From assembly GCA_964504195.1 (NCBI GenBank), contig CAZDDI010000064.1, forward strand, positions 1-22,599: 22,599 nt of DNA. Direction: 5' to 3'. Positions within the stretch are counted from its first letter, which is position 1, and the number at the start of each line of letters is the position of its first letter. The DNA is from CAZDDI01 sp964504195. GTDB taxonomy: Bacteria; Chloroflexota; Anaerolineae; B4-G1; SLSP01. Positions 1-7,435 of this stretch are shown here, piece after piece. Made by a program: the position numbers and the translations under genes. The notes beneath the pieces are model-generated. The model saw only the letters and a program-made list of their open reading frames with translations, ran no database searches and was not told the DNA's origin.

Positions 1-91
1 ATAGCGACCAACTTGACACAAAACCTTATTTACGGATTAATTTCTTAAAATTCATAAACGGGTTGAAAGCGCGCCGCACAAGAGTAAATTG

Positions 92-141
92 AGTGCGTTT
101 CTAACGCACTTTGGGTAGCAGCCGGTGGTTTCAACCAGCGG
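92..141. terminator. Two adjacent hairpins beyond the cyclophilin gene
   Basis: A perfect 8-bp stem (AGTGCGTT, loop TCT, AACGCACT, 92-110) is followed by a second stem at about 122-141 (GCCGGTGGTT against AACCAGCGGC, one mismatch). They lie 70-115 bases past the stop of the minus-strand cyclophilin lipoprotein gene and could end its transcript. Neither has a clear U-run, so termination is only a guess. The rest of 1-207 shows no gene, only words such as GATTCGCTGATTCG near the stop codon. Confidence 0.35.
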
Positions 142-207
142 CGTGCAGCGGTGAAAACTTTATGACACAAACGATTTGTGATTCGCTGATTCGTTGACTC
201 GCCGATT

Positions 208-1458
208 TTACTCAGTAATGCTGATGCTCTGAATGACATCCCCCACAGCGATAGCTTGCACAACATCCATGCCCTCGACGACGTAGCCGAAGACGGTGTA
301 TTCACCGTCGAGCATGGGGGTGGCATCCAGGGTGATGTAGAATTGGCTGCCGCTGGACATGCGGCGCGGGTTGCCGTTATCAGGCAGGCGGGCCATGGCG
401 ATAGCGCCCAGGGTATGATCGAGACCGATCTCCGCCGGAAGGACGTAGCCAGGGCCACCGCTGCCCGTGCCGAGCGGGTCGCCGCCCTGGATGACGAAGC
501 CCGGCTCGACGCGGTGGAACGTGAGATTGTCGTAGAAGCCCGCGCGCGCGAGCGCGACGAAGTTGTTCACCGTAGCCGGGGCCGCTTGCGCATCCAGCGC
601 GACCACGATGTCTCCTTTGGCCGTGCGAATCGTCGCGCGGTAGGTCTGGTCGTTATCAATGCTATGATCGAAGGGGTGTGCGTACATATTCGCCCGTGCC
701 GCGCCGTTGGCGGGCATAGTGATAACATCGTTGGCGGGGAGCTGCGAGGCGGGCGGCGTGGCCGATTCTGCGATGGTGATGGAACGGATCTGATCGCCGG
801 GCGTCGTGGCGGTCTCTGGGTCGCGCTCGCGGATCGCGCGCAGCACATCCAACCCGGCGATGACGCGCCCGAAGACACTGTGGCGGCCATCGAGCCAGGT
901 GGTAGGGCCAAGCGTGATGAAGAATTGGCTGCCATTGGTGCCAGGGCCGGCATTCGCCATCGAAAGCGTGCCGATGCGGTCGTGGCCCAGGGCATCATCG
1001 AACTCATCCGCGAAGCGATAGCCAGGGCCGCCCATGCCGGTGCCGCTGGGATCGCCGGCCTGCACCATGAAATCGGGGATCACCCGGTGGAAGGTGGTGC
1101 CGTCGTAGAAGCCCGCGCGCGCGAGGAAGACGAAGTTGTTGACCGTGACGGGGACGCGGTCGGCAAAGAGTTGCACCGTGATGTCGCCGCGCTCAGTCGC
1201 TATCGTGGCGACGTAATACTTGCTGGGGTCAATGGTCATCGCTGGGGCCGCGCTGTACATGCCGTCGCGGTCAGCGGGGGCAGCGGGCATTCCTTCGACA
1301 ACGGGGGCCTGCGTCGCCGGAGTGTCGGTGGGCGGGGACTGGGTTGCCGGGGCATCCGTCGGCGCAGCGGTGGGCGTGGTCGTGGTGGTGGGCGAGCAGC
1401 CTGCCAGCAGCAGGATGCCTAGTAAGGCTACCATGAGCCAGTTACGATAGAGTTTCAT
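208..1458 (-). CDS. Exported lipoprotein with two tandem cyclophilin (peptidyl-prolyl isomerase) domains
   Basis: Predicted 416-residue peptidyl-prolyl cis-trans isomerase, probably helping proteins fold outside the cytoplasmic membrane. It opens with a lipoprotein signal peptide (hydrophobic residues 8-19, lipobox LLAGC, lipidated Cys21) and a Thr/Pro/Ala-rich linker to about residue 75. Cyclophilin domain 1 (about 82-225) keeps the expected active-site set: R125, F130, Q133, W188 and H193. Domain 2 (about 272-414) keeps R316, F321 and Q324, but the Trp and His positions are M382 and Y387, so it is probably weak or only binds proline. The ATG at 1458 is preferred to a TTG one codon earlier because AAGGAG lies 7 bases upstream. 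It is transcribed alone and diverges from the UDG gene. Confidence 0.93.
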   Translation of the reverse strand: MKLYRNWLMVALLGILLLAGCSPTTTTTPTAAPTDAPATQSPPTDTPATQAPVVEGMPAAPADRDGMYSAAPAMTIDPSKYYVATIATERGDITVQLFADRVPVTVNNFVFLARAGFYDGTTFHRVIPDFMVQAGDPSGTGMGGPGYRFADEFDDALGHDRIGTLSMANAGPGTNGSQFFITLGPTTWLDGRHSVFGRVIAGLDVLRAIRERDPETATTPGDQIRSITIAESATPPASQLPANDVITMPANGAARANMYAHPFDHSIDNDQTYRATIRTAKGDIVVALDAQAAPATVNNFVALARAGFYDNLTFHRVEPGFVIQGGDPLGTGSGGPGYVLPAEIGLDHTLGAIAMARLPDNGNPRRMSSGSQFYITLDATPMLDGEYTVFGYVVEGMDVVQAIAVGDVIQSISITE

Positions 1459-1486
1459 CAATCTTCTCCTTGTACGTTGGGTTTGG

Positions 1487-1529
1487 GCGTGAAACGTGAT
1501 GCGTGAAAATTTTTAGTCACGTTTCACGC
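1487..1529 (-). repeat. 13-bp inverted repeat in the leader of the cyclophilin gene
   Basis: GCGTGAAACGTGA (1487-1499) and TCACGTTTCACGC (1517-1529) are perfect complements around a 17-base loop. The hairpin falls between the proposed minus-strand promoter and the ribosome site of the cyclophilin lipoprotein gene, so it would form in the 5' leader. The word ACGTTTCACGC recurs at 7431-7441, and TTTCACGC recurs over the stop codon of the gene ending at 4958. Confidence 0.6.
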
Positions 1530-1541
1530 TTTACGTCCTGC

Positions 1542-1569
1542 ATTGTAACCCGTTATAGCGCGTTGGCAA
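1542..1569 (-). promoter_or_regulatory. Likely sigma-70 type promoter for the cyclophilin lipoprotein gene
   Basis: On the minus strand TTGCCA (1564-1569) and TACAAT (1542-1547) each match the vegetative consensus at 5 of 6 positions, 16 bp apart. The predicted transcript starts near 1535 and carries a leader of about 75 bases containing the 1487-1529 hairpin. Confidence 0.5.
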
Positions 1570-1620
1570 CCGCGTATTGAGCGAATCCCCCTTACCAGGG
1601 AGCTTGCCAAAGGCGATTTT

Positions 1621-1648
1621 TTGACTTCCGAATGGGTAGGTATATACT
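1621..1648 (+). promoter_or_regulatory. Likely promoter of the UDG-protease pair
   Basis: TTGACT (1621-1626) and TATACT (1643-1648) each match consensus at 5 of 6 positions with a 16-bp spacer, the same spacing as the other good promoters in this window. It faces the uracil-DNA glycosylase gene about 80 bases downstream. Confidence 0.5.
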
Positions 1649-1726
1649 TGGGGGGCGGTTGAGGGCCGGTGTTTCGTTACTTGTCTTTACGTTCGCACAT
1701 GTAGTCATGTATGTAGCAGGGGTCTT

Positions 1727-2440
1727 GTGCGGGCAAGAATCTTAAAGGGTGATAGTGTTGTGGAAACTTGGGACACACTTAATGTTGAGGTTGTGGCTTG
1801 CCGCGCTTGCCCGCGCCTGGTGGCGTGGCGTGAGGAAGTGGCATGTACTAAACGGCGTGCCTATCGTGATTGGGACTATTGGGGGCGTCCTGTCCCTGGC
1901 TTTGGTGATCGGAATGCACGCATTGCTATTGTGGGTCTGGCACCGGGCGCGCACGGATCGAACCGCACCGGGCGCATGTTCACCGGTGACAGCTCCGGTG
2001 AGACGCTCTATGGAGCCCTACACCGTGCTGGATTCGCCAATCAGCCTACCTGGGAACGCGCCGACGATGGCCTGCTTCTCAGCGATGTCTTCATTACAGC
2101 TGTGGGACGCTGCGCGCCGCCGGGCAACAAGCCTACCCGCGAAGAACTCCTGAACTGCCGGCCCTATCTGGAGCGCGAGCTGGCATTGCTCACTAATGTG
2201 CGCGTTATCGTAGCGCTGGGACGTATTGCATTCGAGCAACTACGTGCTCTGTGGTGCGCCCAAGGCTATGATATTCCGCCGCTGGCATTTACGCATGGCG
2301 CGGATTATGCGCCCGCACCTGCTTTACCCGCACTCCTGGCTTCTTATCACCCTAGCCGTCAGAATACACAGACTGGGCGATTGACCTCGGCGATGTTCGA
2401 TGCTGTCTGGGAACGCGCCCAGACTTTGTTGGAGCAGTGA
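1727..2440 (+). CDS. Uracil-DNA glycosylase, family 5 (UDGb type)
   Basis: Removes uracil and other deaminated bases from DNA to start base-excision repair. The family 5 signature GLAPGAHGSNRTGRMFTGD lies around residues 70-90, and the C-terminal motif is SYHPSRQNTQTGRLT. Four cysteines suited to the family's iron-sulfur cluster are visible: C25 and C28 (CRAC), and the pair in the RCAPPGNK...NCRPYLE stretch. At 237 residues the length is typical. The GTG at 1727 has AGGGG close upstream. A GTG at 1760 with AAAGGG before it would start 13 residues before the first Cys and is a fair alternative. The stop overlaps the ATG of the next gene by one base (TGATG), implying translational coupling to the protease-like protein. 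Confidence 0.93.
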   Translation: MRARILKGDSVVETWDTLNVEVVACRACPRLVAWREEVACTKRRAYRDWDYWGRPVPGFGDRNARIAIVGLAPGAHGSNRTGRMFTGDSSGETLYGALHRAGFANQPTWERADDGLLLSDVFITAVGRCAPPGNKPTREELLNCRPYLERELALLTNVRVIVALGRIAFEQLRALWCAQGYDIPPLAFTHGADYAPAPALPALLASYHPSRQNTQTGRLTSAMFDAVWERAQTLLEQ

Positions 2441-3684
2441 TGGCTACCGGTAAGCGGATCCGTATTTCCGGATTGGTCAAAATTACGCGTTGGGCGCGGG
2501 AACAACTCGCTGTCGGCATCGCGCCACAAGAGATTGAAGCGTTTCGGCGTCAGGTATGCCATACAGTGCAGCAAGTAGAAACCTTGTGCCATACACATCA
2601 TGTCACGCCACAGGATTTGCCCACGCCTTCGTATCAGGCCTATCGCTTTCTCAAAGACCTTGATCTTGCTGCTCTTCCGCTGCGTCGTGAAGCTGTATCT
2701 CCACCGGGTGCATCCCAGACTGTGCGAATCACTAACATCGTAACCGCCCAATCCACAATGAATTTTCTGTTTGCTGAGTGGGCCACAGCCTCTAAATCTC
2801 AAACCGTCAAACTCACACCACGCACGCAAGTGGTTAAACATTTTCTTGATATGTTAGGTGAACACATTCGCGAAATTGAGGAATTGGCGCAAAAGCAAGG
2901 CGGTTCGCCCGCACAGCTGCCCACACCCTCTCGCCGTGCCTATCAGTGGCTCAAGTATTTGTGCGATCCCGACGTATTGATTGTGCATCTTAATACAGTG
3001 CGTGTGCTGCTCAGTGAATTTCAACATCCACACTGTCGTTTGTCGCTACCCAAGTCAGCCCGATTGCCTGTCAATCTCGAACTTGTCTACAGTAGCCATC
3101 TCTATCGCATCCGCACAGAAAAGGATTCCCTATCCATCACGTTACATGAAGGATTTAGTGGAGCGCCCCAATCTGTGCTGCGTGATTTGGTCTGCGCCGT
3201 ATTGCTCAACGATAAAAACGCATATCGGGAATCTGTGCGCGCTTATTCTGCCAGCGAAGAGTTCTTTGATGTGTTGACCTCTCTGGAGCTGACCATTGCA
3301 GGCGCAGAAAGCATCACCCGTGGACATCACCATGATTTAGCGCAAGCCTTCGAGCGGGTCAATGCGACCTATTTTGCAGGGCAGTTGTCGCCGCCCCGTC
3401 TGGCGTGGAGCAATACCTTCACCTCTGTAAAACTAGGACATTACGACTTTCTCCGTGATACTGTCATGCTTAGTCTGACGCTCGACACACCCCACGTCCC
3501 AGAATATGTGGTGGATTTCGTTATGTATCATGAGCTACTGCACAAGCAATTGGGCGTGAACGTCGTCAACGGACGACGGTACGCGCACACGCCAGAATTT
3601 CGCGCCGCTGAACAGCGCTTTGCGCAGTATACCGAAGCGCGCGCGCTCCTCGAGCGGCTGACAGCGAGCCGTGCAAAACGCTGA
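2440..3684 (+). CDS. SprT/DUF45-like zinc metalloprotease with a duplicated N-terminal module
   Basis: A 414-residue protein whose C-terminal part resembles SprT-like or YgjP/DUF45 metallopeptidases. It has the zinc motif HELLH (H364, E365, H368), a likely third ligand H383 in HTPEF, and the upstream segment VNATYFAGQLSPPRLAW typical of that fold. The N-terminal half is not a domain I know. It carries two related segments, each a helix followed by LPTPSxxAYxxLK, with the LPTPS motifs at 60-64 and 160-164, exactly 100 residues apart. The start is the ATG overlapping the UDG stop, with GGAG five bases upstream. Coupling to a DNA repair glycosylase suggests a DNA-linked role (SprT/Wss1 relatives cut DNA-protein crosslinks), but that is inference. 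Confidence 0.75.
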   Translation: MATGKRIRISGLVKITRWAREQLAVGIAPQEIEAFRRQVCHTVQQVETLCHTHHVTPQDLPTPSYQAYRFLKDLDLAALPLRREAVSPPGASQTVRITNIVTAQSTMNFLFAEWATASKSQTVKLTPRTQVVKHFLDMLGEHIREIEELAQKQGGSPAQLPTPSRRAYQWLKYLCDPDVLIVHLNTVRVLLSEFQHPHCRLSLPKSARLPVNLELVYSSHLYRIRTEKDSLSITLHEGFSGAPQSVLRDLVCAVLLNDKNAYRESVRAYSASEEFFDVLTSLELTIAGAESITRGHHHDLAQAFERVNATYFAGQLSPPRLAWSNTFTSVKLGHYDFLRDTVMLSLTLDTPHVPEYVVDFVMYHELLHKQLGVNVVNGRRYAHTPEFRAAEQRFAQYTEARALLERLTASRAKR

Positions 3685-3766
3685 GTATCACGGCCCGTTT
3701 TTTCTTCAGCGAGTAAAAAGTTGCTTGTCATTCTGAACCTGGTGGTTATCGCCACACCGTGATTGC

Positions 3767-3796
3767 TTGAGCAAGTAAAAATCCAACTGGTATAAA
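3767..3796 (+). promoter_or_regulatory. Possible promoter of the YdjM-like gene
   Basis: TTGAGC (3767-3772) and TATAAA (3791-3796) are 18 bp apart on the plus strand, in the 174-base gap before the 3859 gene. Each hexamer departs from consensus, so this is moderate evidence. A second TATAAA at 3811 is an alternative -10. Confidence 0.35.
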
Positions 3797-3858
3797 TCTC
3801 CGTGATGGTGTATAAAGGGAGTCATTCAACAATCTGGCACAAAATATGAGGTGGAACT

Positions 3859-4890
3859 ATGAAGGGTATTTCGCACTTTATCACCGGCGTCGCCATCGCT
3901 ACCTTCTTCCCGGAGGTGGTGCGCAACGGCGCAGCGGGCGGACTTCTACCCATGCTCGGCGGCATCGGTGGGATTCTGCCCGATACGATTGACTTCAAAT
4001 TTGCGAAGTATTGGGAACGCTTCGATGTTGAAATTGACCCTGGCCCGAACGCCGATGCTGCTATTATCGCCGACGTACTTGTGGCGGCGATGCGTGGCAC
4101 TTACGAGAGCGGCAAGGATTGCAATCTTGTCGCGCACACGATTCGCATGGGTGCGGATTTGTGGCGCGAATATATCATCCGTTTCATCCCTGACAGTGAC
4201 GAAATCGCTGTGCGTATTGGGCCGCTAGTGAACACGGGGCAAGTCCCCTTTGCTGGTAGCGAGCCGGAAGGCGCGCAGGAGGTGCGGCGCAAGGTAGGCA
4301 TCCCCGTGCGCAACACTTACAGCGAGGAGTACAAAATCAATATTTTCTCCGGGCCAAGTTTCCGCTTTGCGCGAGAGGGCGAGGGGCTGCGCGTGCATTT
4401 CCTCGATTGGCACCACCGTTGGACGCACAGCCTGCTCCTGGCGGTGGGCGTGGGGTTGGTGATGGGGCTGCTCGTGGCGCTCTTCACCCGCGATTGGAGC
4501 GTTGCGGGGTGGGGCGCGCTGGTGACGTGGCTGGGCTTTAGCGGGCACATTTTGGAAGATCAGATGGGACACATGGGGAGCAATCTTTTCTGGCCGCTCA
4601 CTAAGCAGCGTATCCCTGGGCCGGGCTTCGTTCACGCCAGCGATGCCATTCCCAATTTTCTCACCGTCTGGACTTCGGTGGCGTTAATTCTGTTCAACCT
4701 GGATCGCTTCTCCAAAACGCCGCGTCTGCCGCAGCCCGCCTATTTGCTGGCGGCTGTAGGGCTGCCCTGGCTGGTGTTGGGCGGTATTTATGTGACCGGA
4801 AAACTACGGCGCGGACAGCCGCACGCTTCCGAAGAAAGCATTCGGCAGTCCGAACAAATCGCCGAGACCAAAGCGGTAGAATTGGCCTGA
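3859..4890 (+). CDS. Membrane-bound metal-dependent hydrolase-like protein (YdjM/DUF457 type) with a large soluble insertion
   Basis: A 343-residue polytopic protein. Family-type motifs are visible: an N-terminal SHFITGVAIATF, LPDTIDF near residue 38, HRWTHSLLLAVG near 192 and GHILEDQMGHMG near 233 (His/Asp residues that would bind metal), then FWPL. Hydrophobic segments lie near 195-215, 218-235, 268-282 and 293-313. The unusual part is about 150 polar residues between LPD and HRWTH, where the plain family has a short loop. The start is ATG with GAGGTGG four bases upstream. Substrate and reaction of the family are poorly defined. The E. coli relative ydjM is LexA-regulated, but I see no LexA box here. 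Confidence 0.72.
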   Translation: MKGISHFITGVAIATFFPEVVRNGAAGGLLPMLGGIGGILPDTIDFKFAKYWERFDVEIDPGPNADAAIIADVLVAAMRGTYESGKDCNLVAHTIRMGADLWREYIIRFIPDSDEIAVRIGPLVNTGQVPFAGSEPEGAQEVRRKVGIPVRNTYSEEYKINIFSGPSFRFAREGEGLRVHFLDWHHRWTHSLLLAVGVGLVMGLLVALFTRDWSVAGWGALVTWLGFSGHILEDQMGHMGSNLFWPLTKQRIPGPGFVHASDAIPNFLTVWTSVALILFNLDRFSKTPRLPQPAYLLAAVGLPWLVLGGIYVTGKLRRGQPHASEESIRQSEQIAETKAVELA

Positions 4891-4911
4891 CAGTTTCTGC
4901 TATCCACAGCA

Positions 4912-4941
4912 CACGGGGGCGAGTGCAAACTCGCCCCCGTG
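4912..4941. terminator. Bidirectional intrinsic terminator between convergent genes
   Basis: A perfect 13-bp GC-rich stem, CACGGGGGCGAGT (4912-4924) against ACTCGCCCCCGTG (4929-4941), closes on a stable GCAA tetraloop (GNRA class) and is followed by a T-rich run on the plus strand. It sits between the convergent genes ending at 4890 and 4958 and can serve both. Confidence 0.8.
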
Positions 4942-4957
4942 ATGTTTCCTTTATATT

Positions 4958-5989
4958 TCACGCTTCACGAATCACATCCAATTCATCTCCCCAGGTTTCC
5001 CCGGCCCGCAGTTCCCGGTACGTCAACGTCCACACGGTTGATTTGAAGGTCTCCAGCACGCCGCCGATGAATAAGCTGGGGATGCTGATAATCAGGATGA
5101 AAATGGGCATTCCCACAGCCGCTGCGATGACCCAGGGCCAAGGCCCGCTCATAAAGAGGCTCGCCAGTCCACCAACGAGCAGCGCCGGTAACAGGGCCGC
5201 TATCGCTGCTAGAATGATAATCAGGAAGAAGACCATCATCAACAGAATTCCCGCAACAAAGTTGATGATTGCCATATAGAGCCACATTAGCCCTACATCC
5301 TTGAAGTTCTGCTTTGCCAGCGCGAAACCCTCGCGGATAGATTCAAAGACGCCGCGTTGTTCCAGTACACATACGCGCCAGAAGAAGTACAGCAAGGTGT
5401 TAACAATCGTGCCGACAACGATTGCCAACACTACCATCAGGAAGAAAAGCCCGATAGCACTGACCGTACCTAGAATGCCCAGTGTATTGATTTCAGTGAT
5501 CCACAATAGCAATGGCGATAGGGCCAGCACAAACCCGAAGATGAAGAATACTGCTAGCGGTAATCCGATGACCAATCCTATCAAGAATAGCCGCCAGGCA
5601 GAACGTGACCAGCCTAGTTTGAAGCCCTGTTTGATAGTGTATTTTTCGCCGGTTTCCTCGTGCATATTGACCATCTGGATGAGCGCGCTCTCGGAGATAT
5701 AACGCCCAATGGTAACGAGAGTACCGAAAAGGATGGCAATCAGCACCAGTACTACTACCCCTACGATAATGAGCGTCAACATTTCTGGTGGGATAAGCTC
5801 TGGAATATCGCCGGGATTGAAGCCGCCTGTACCGTTGCCGCCTCCACCACCTCCACCACCTCCACCACCTCCGCCGCCCCCGCCCCCGCCGACAGCCAGC
5901 GCAATGAGAATACCGAAGACCCACAACGCTCGGTAGTTGATGGTGATGTTAAAGGCTCGTTCAATGATTTTGAAATGGTTAAGTTTCAT
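4958..5989 (-). CDS. Polytopic membrane protein with an 18-glycine tract, function unknown
   Basis: A 343-residue integral membrane protein with about six hydrophobic segments: near 22-34, right after the poly-Gly tract (LTLIIVGVVVLVLIAILFG), then LFLIGLVIGLPLAVFFIFGF, a segment near mid-protein, and two near the C-terminus. It ends in a soluble tail (TYRELRAGETWGDELD). The layout resembles uncharacterised DUF4013-like or GlpQ membrane-domain proteins, without a firm match. Eighteen consecutive glycines (codons 5837-5890) follow the first segment, partly written as a TCC-ACC-ACC tandem repeat. The ATG at 5989 is preferred to one nine codons upstream because AGGGAGG lies seven bases before it. 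The stop TGA lies within a GCGTGAAA word shared with other gene ends. Convergent with the YdjM-like gene. Confidence 0.72.
   Translation of the reverse strand: MKLNHFKIIERAFNITINYRALWVFGILIALAVGGGGGGGGGGGGGGGGGGNGTGGFNPGDIPELIPPEMLTLIIVGVVVLVLIAILFGTLVTIGRYISESALIQMVNMHEETGEKYTIKQGFKLGWSRSAWRLFLIGLVIGLPLAVFFIFGFVLALSPLLLWITEINTLGILGTVSAIGLFFLMVVLAIVVGTIVNTLLYFFWRVCVLEQRGVFESIREGFALAKQNFKDVGLMWLYMAIINFVAGILLMMVFFLIIILAAIAALLPALLVGGLASLFMSGPWPWVIAAAVGMPIFILIISIPSLFIGGVLETFKSTVWTLTYRELRAGETWGDELDVIREA
5837..5890 (-). repeat. Glycine-codon tandem repeat inside the 4958-5989 gene
   Basis: Eighteen glycine codons in a row. The central part is a 9-bp unit (TCCACCACC on the plus strand) repeated about 3.3 times from 5843, flanked by GCC/CCC variants. 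Units of three bases keep the frame, so copy number can change without breaking the gene. Confidence 0.85.
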
Positions 5990-6106
5990 CGTAATACCTC
6001 CCTCTGAAAATTTCAAATCGGCAAATCAAAAAATCTCAAATCAGCGAATGGCGAATGGTGAATTTTATACTGAGTGTAACTGTTTACGGACTACGCAATC
6101 TTGCTG

Positions 6107-6164
6107 CCTGAGCTTGTCGAAGGCAGTGAGTTTCGGTTAGCACTTCCCCTTCGACAGGCTCAGG
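6107..6164. repeat. Dispersed-type palindrome, CCTGAGCTTGTCGAAGG pair
   Basis: CCTGAGCTTGTCGAAGG (6107-6123) faces CCTTCGACAGGCTCAGG (6148-6164), an inverted repeat with 16 of 17 pairs and a 24-base loop. I recognise this word as a common extragenic palindromic element in many bacterial genomes. It lies in the 208-base gap (5990-6197), past the stop of the anti-sigma gene and before the 4958-5989 gene. The rest of the gap has CGAATGG words and GCGTAGT words that echo the anti-sigma stop. Confidence 0.7.
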
Positions 6165-6197
6165 GTAAGCTATCTGCGTAAGTCCTGTATTTATGAA

Positions 6198-6755
6198 CTA
6201 CGCACTATGTATGGATAGTTGCAGCGCGTTGGTGCGCATCCCAATCAGCCAGGCCAGCCCCATGAAAAGCGCCAGCACGAGCAATCCCGCCGGAACCGCG
6301 CCACGCCAGAACAGCAACGCAGCGTGGTGGAGCGCGCTCTGCCACCCGGTCAACACCCCGCCCCCGCTCTGGGGTAGGAGCCAGGCCAGCCAGGTTTGTC
6401 CCCAGCCGGTGGCGGCAATGAGTAGCAGCGCGTTGGTGAGCCAGCCGACCGTTTGCGCGAAGAGCGCCGCTCCCAGCAAGATGCCGGGAATCAGCCAACC
6501 AGCCCAGCGGAATACACGCGGTACGTCCGAATGGGCGCGGCGTGAGGGCAGCCGCAAGCCTATTTCCGCCTGAAAGCGTGCTGAAGCCAGCGGAGCCGAC
6601 GATACTTGCAAGAGCGCGTGTAACGATTCCATCTGCGCCAGCTCACGGCGACACACATCGCAGGTACCCAGATGCGCGGTTACGTCCCGGAGACGCTGCC
6701 CGCGCAACTCACCATCGTAATATGCCGGAAGCCATTGGGTTGGATGCTTGTCCAT
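6198..6755 (-). CDS. Membrane anti-sigma factor with zinc-finger domain
   Basis: A 185-residue protein partnered with the ECF sigma factor it overlaps, which it presumably holds at the membrane until a signal releases it. The N-terminal ZAS-type zinc finger shows H28-x3-C32-x2-C35 (AHLGTCDVC). The remainder holds about three hydrophobic segments: near 88-106, 110-130 and a final one at LLVLALFMGLAWLIG. Two ATGs are adjacent: 6758 overlaps the sigma stop by four bases, and 6755 overlaps it by one. GGAGG is only one base from the first and four from the second, so 6755 is preferred. The pair is clearly translationally coupled. The inducing signal cannot be read from the sequence. Confidence 0.85.
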   Translation of the reverse strand: MDKHPTQWLPAYYDGELRGQRLRDVTAHLGTCDVCRRELAQMESLHALLQVSSAPLASARFQAEIGLRLPSRRAHSDVPRVFRWAGWLIPGILLGAALFAQTVGWLTNALLLIAATGWGQTWLAWLLPQSGGGVLTGWQSALHHAALLFWRGAVPAGLLVLALFMGLAWLIGMRTNALQLSIHSA

Positions 6756-7312
6756 CATGCCTCCATCCAGGGAGTTAAAATTTCGCGCAACTTCGTGCGC
6801 GCATAGTTCAAACGTGACATCACCGTGCCGACTGGTATATCCAACGCCGCTGAGATTTCCTGATACGTCAGTCCCTCGTACTCGCGTAAGATGATGACGG
6901 CACGGCTGGCTTCGGGTAGCCGCAAGACAGCCTGACGCACCTGCTCTGCTAATGCGATGTTTTCAGCGTGCTGTTCAGGCCCGGTGCTGTTCTCCGGCAG
7001 CGATACCGTTTCAATGTCCACGCTGCCCCGCTCACGCCGCAGCATATCCAACGCACGGTTGATGGCGATGCGATAGAGCCAGCTTTGGAAAGGCGCGCGC
7101 GGTTCGTAGCATGGTAGTTGTTCCCACGCGCGGATGAACGCCTCTTGCGTCGCATCTTCTGCCAGCTGCAAATCGCCGCACATCCGGTACACCACTCCCA
7201 GCACGCGATCCTGGTAGCGCGTCACTAGCAGACCGAACGCTTGCCGGTCGCCATACTTTGCCCGCTCAATCAAAGTCAGATCGGGTGTTGTCAGCGGATC
7301 GTTCATCGCCAT
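6755..7312 (-). CDS. ECF (RpoE-like) RNA polymerase sigma factor
   Basis: A 185-residue sigma-70 family protein with only regions 2 and 4. Region 2 (about 24-95) includes YQDRVLGVVYRMCGD, the core-binding AEDATQEAFIRAWEQL and the -10-contacting FQSWLYRIAINRALDMLRR. Region 4 (about 128-180) includes LPEASRAVIILREYEGLTYQEISAALDIPVGTVMSRLNYARTKL split across a helix-turn-helix. It directs polymerase to a stress or envelope regulon. The downstream overlapping zinc-finger membrane protein is its anti-sigma factor. The start is ATG 7312 or 7306. The nearest SD-like sequence (AAAGG) is rather far upstream, so the start is slightly uncertain. Confidence 0.93.
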   Translation of the reverse strand: MAMNDPLTTPDLTLIERAKYGDRQAFGLLVTRYQDRVLGVVYRMCGDLQLAEDATQEAFIRAWEQLPCYEPRAPFQSWLYRIAINRALDMLRRERGSVDIETVSLPENSTGPEQHAENIALAEQVRQAVLRLPEASRAVIILREYEGLTYQEISAALDIPVGTVMSRLNYARTKLREILTPWMEA

Positions 7313-7374
7313 ATTGGATGTGTCGCCTTTCTAGTTCTATAACGTAACTCAAGCATGAATTATTCGGTTGATAG

Positions 7375-7411
7375 AAAAAATCCCCCTGGCGTATACAACC
7401 ATCCAGGGGGA
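7375..7411 (-). terminator. Intrinsic terminator of the carbamoyl/ureide operon
   Basis: Read on the minus strand, TCCCCCTGG pairs perfectly with CCAGGGGGA across a 13-base loop, followed at once by six U residues (aaaaaa at 7375-7380 on the plus strand). It lies 25 bases past the stop of the last operon gene and separates the operon from the sigma factor gene. Confidence 0.85.
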
Positions 7412-7435
7412 ACAGCACGCTTCACGTTTGACGTT

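Noticed and set aside
256..1422. A 388-codon open frame on the plus strand opposite the cyclophilin gene
   Set aside because: Its product is Arg/Gly/His/Asp-rich with no motif. It exists because the high-GC cyclophilin gene keeps its antisense frame open.
5709..5936. Poly-proline protein on the plus strand
   Set aside because: It is the antisense of the 18-glycine tract. The minus-strand frame has membrane segments and a strong ribosome site.
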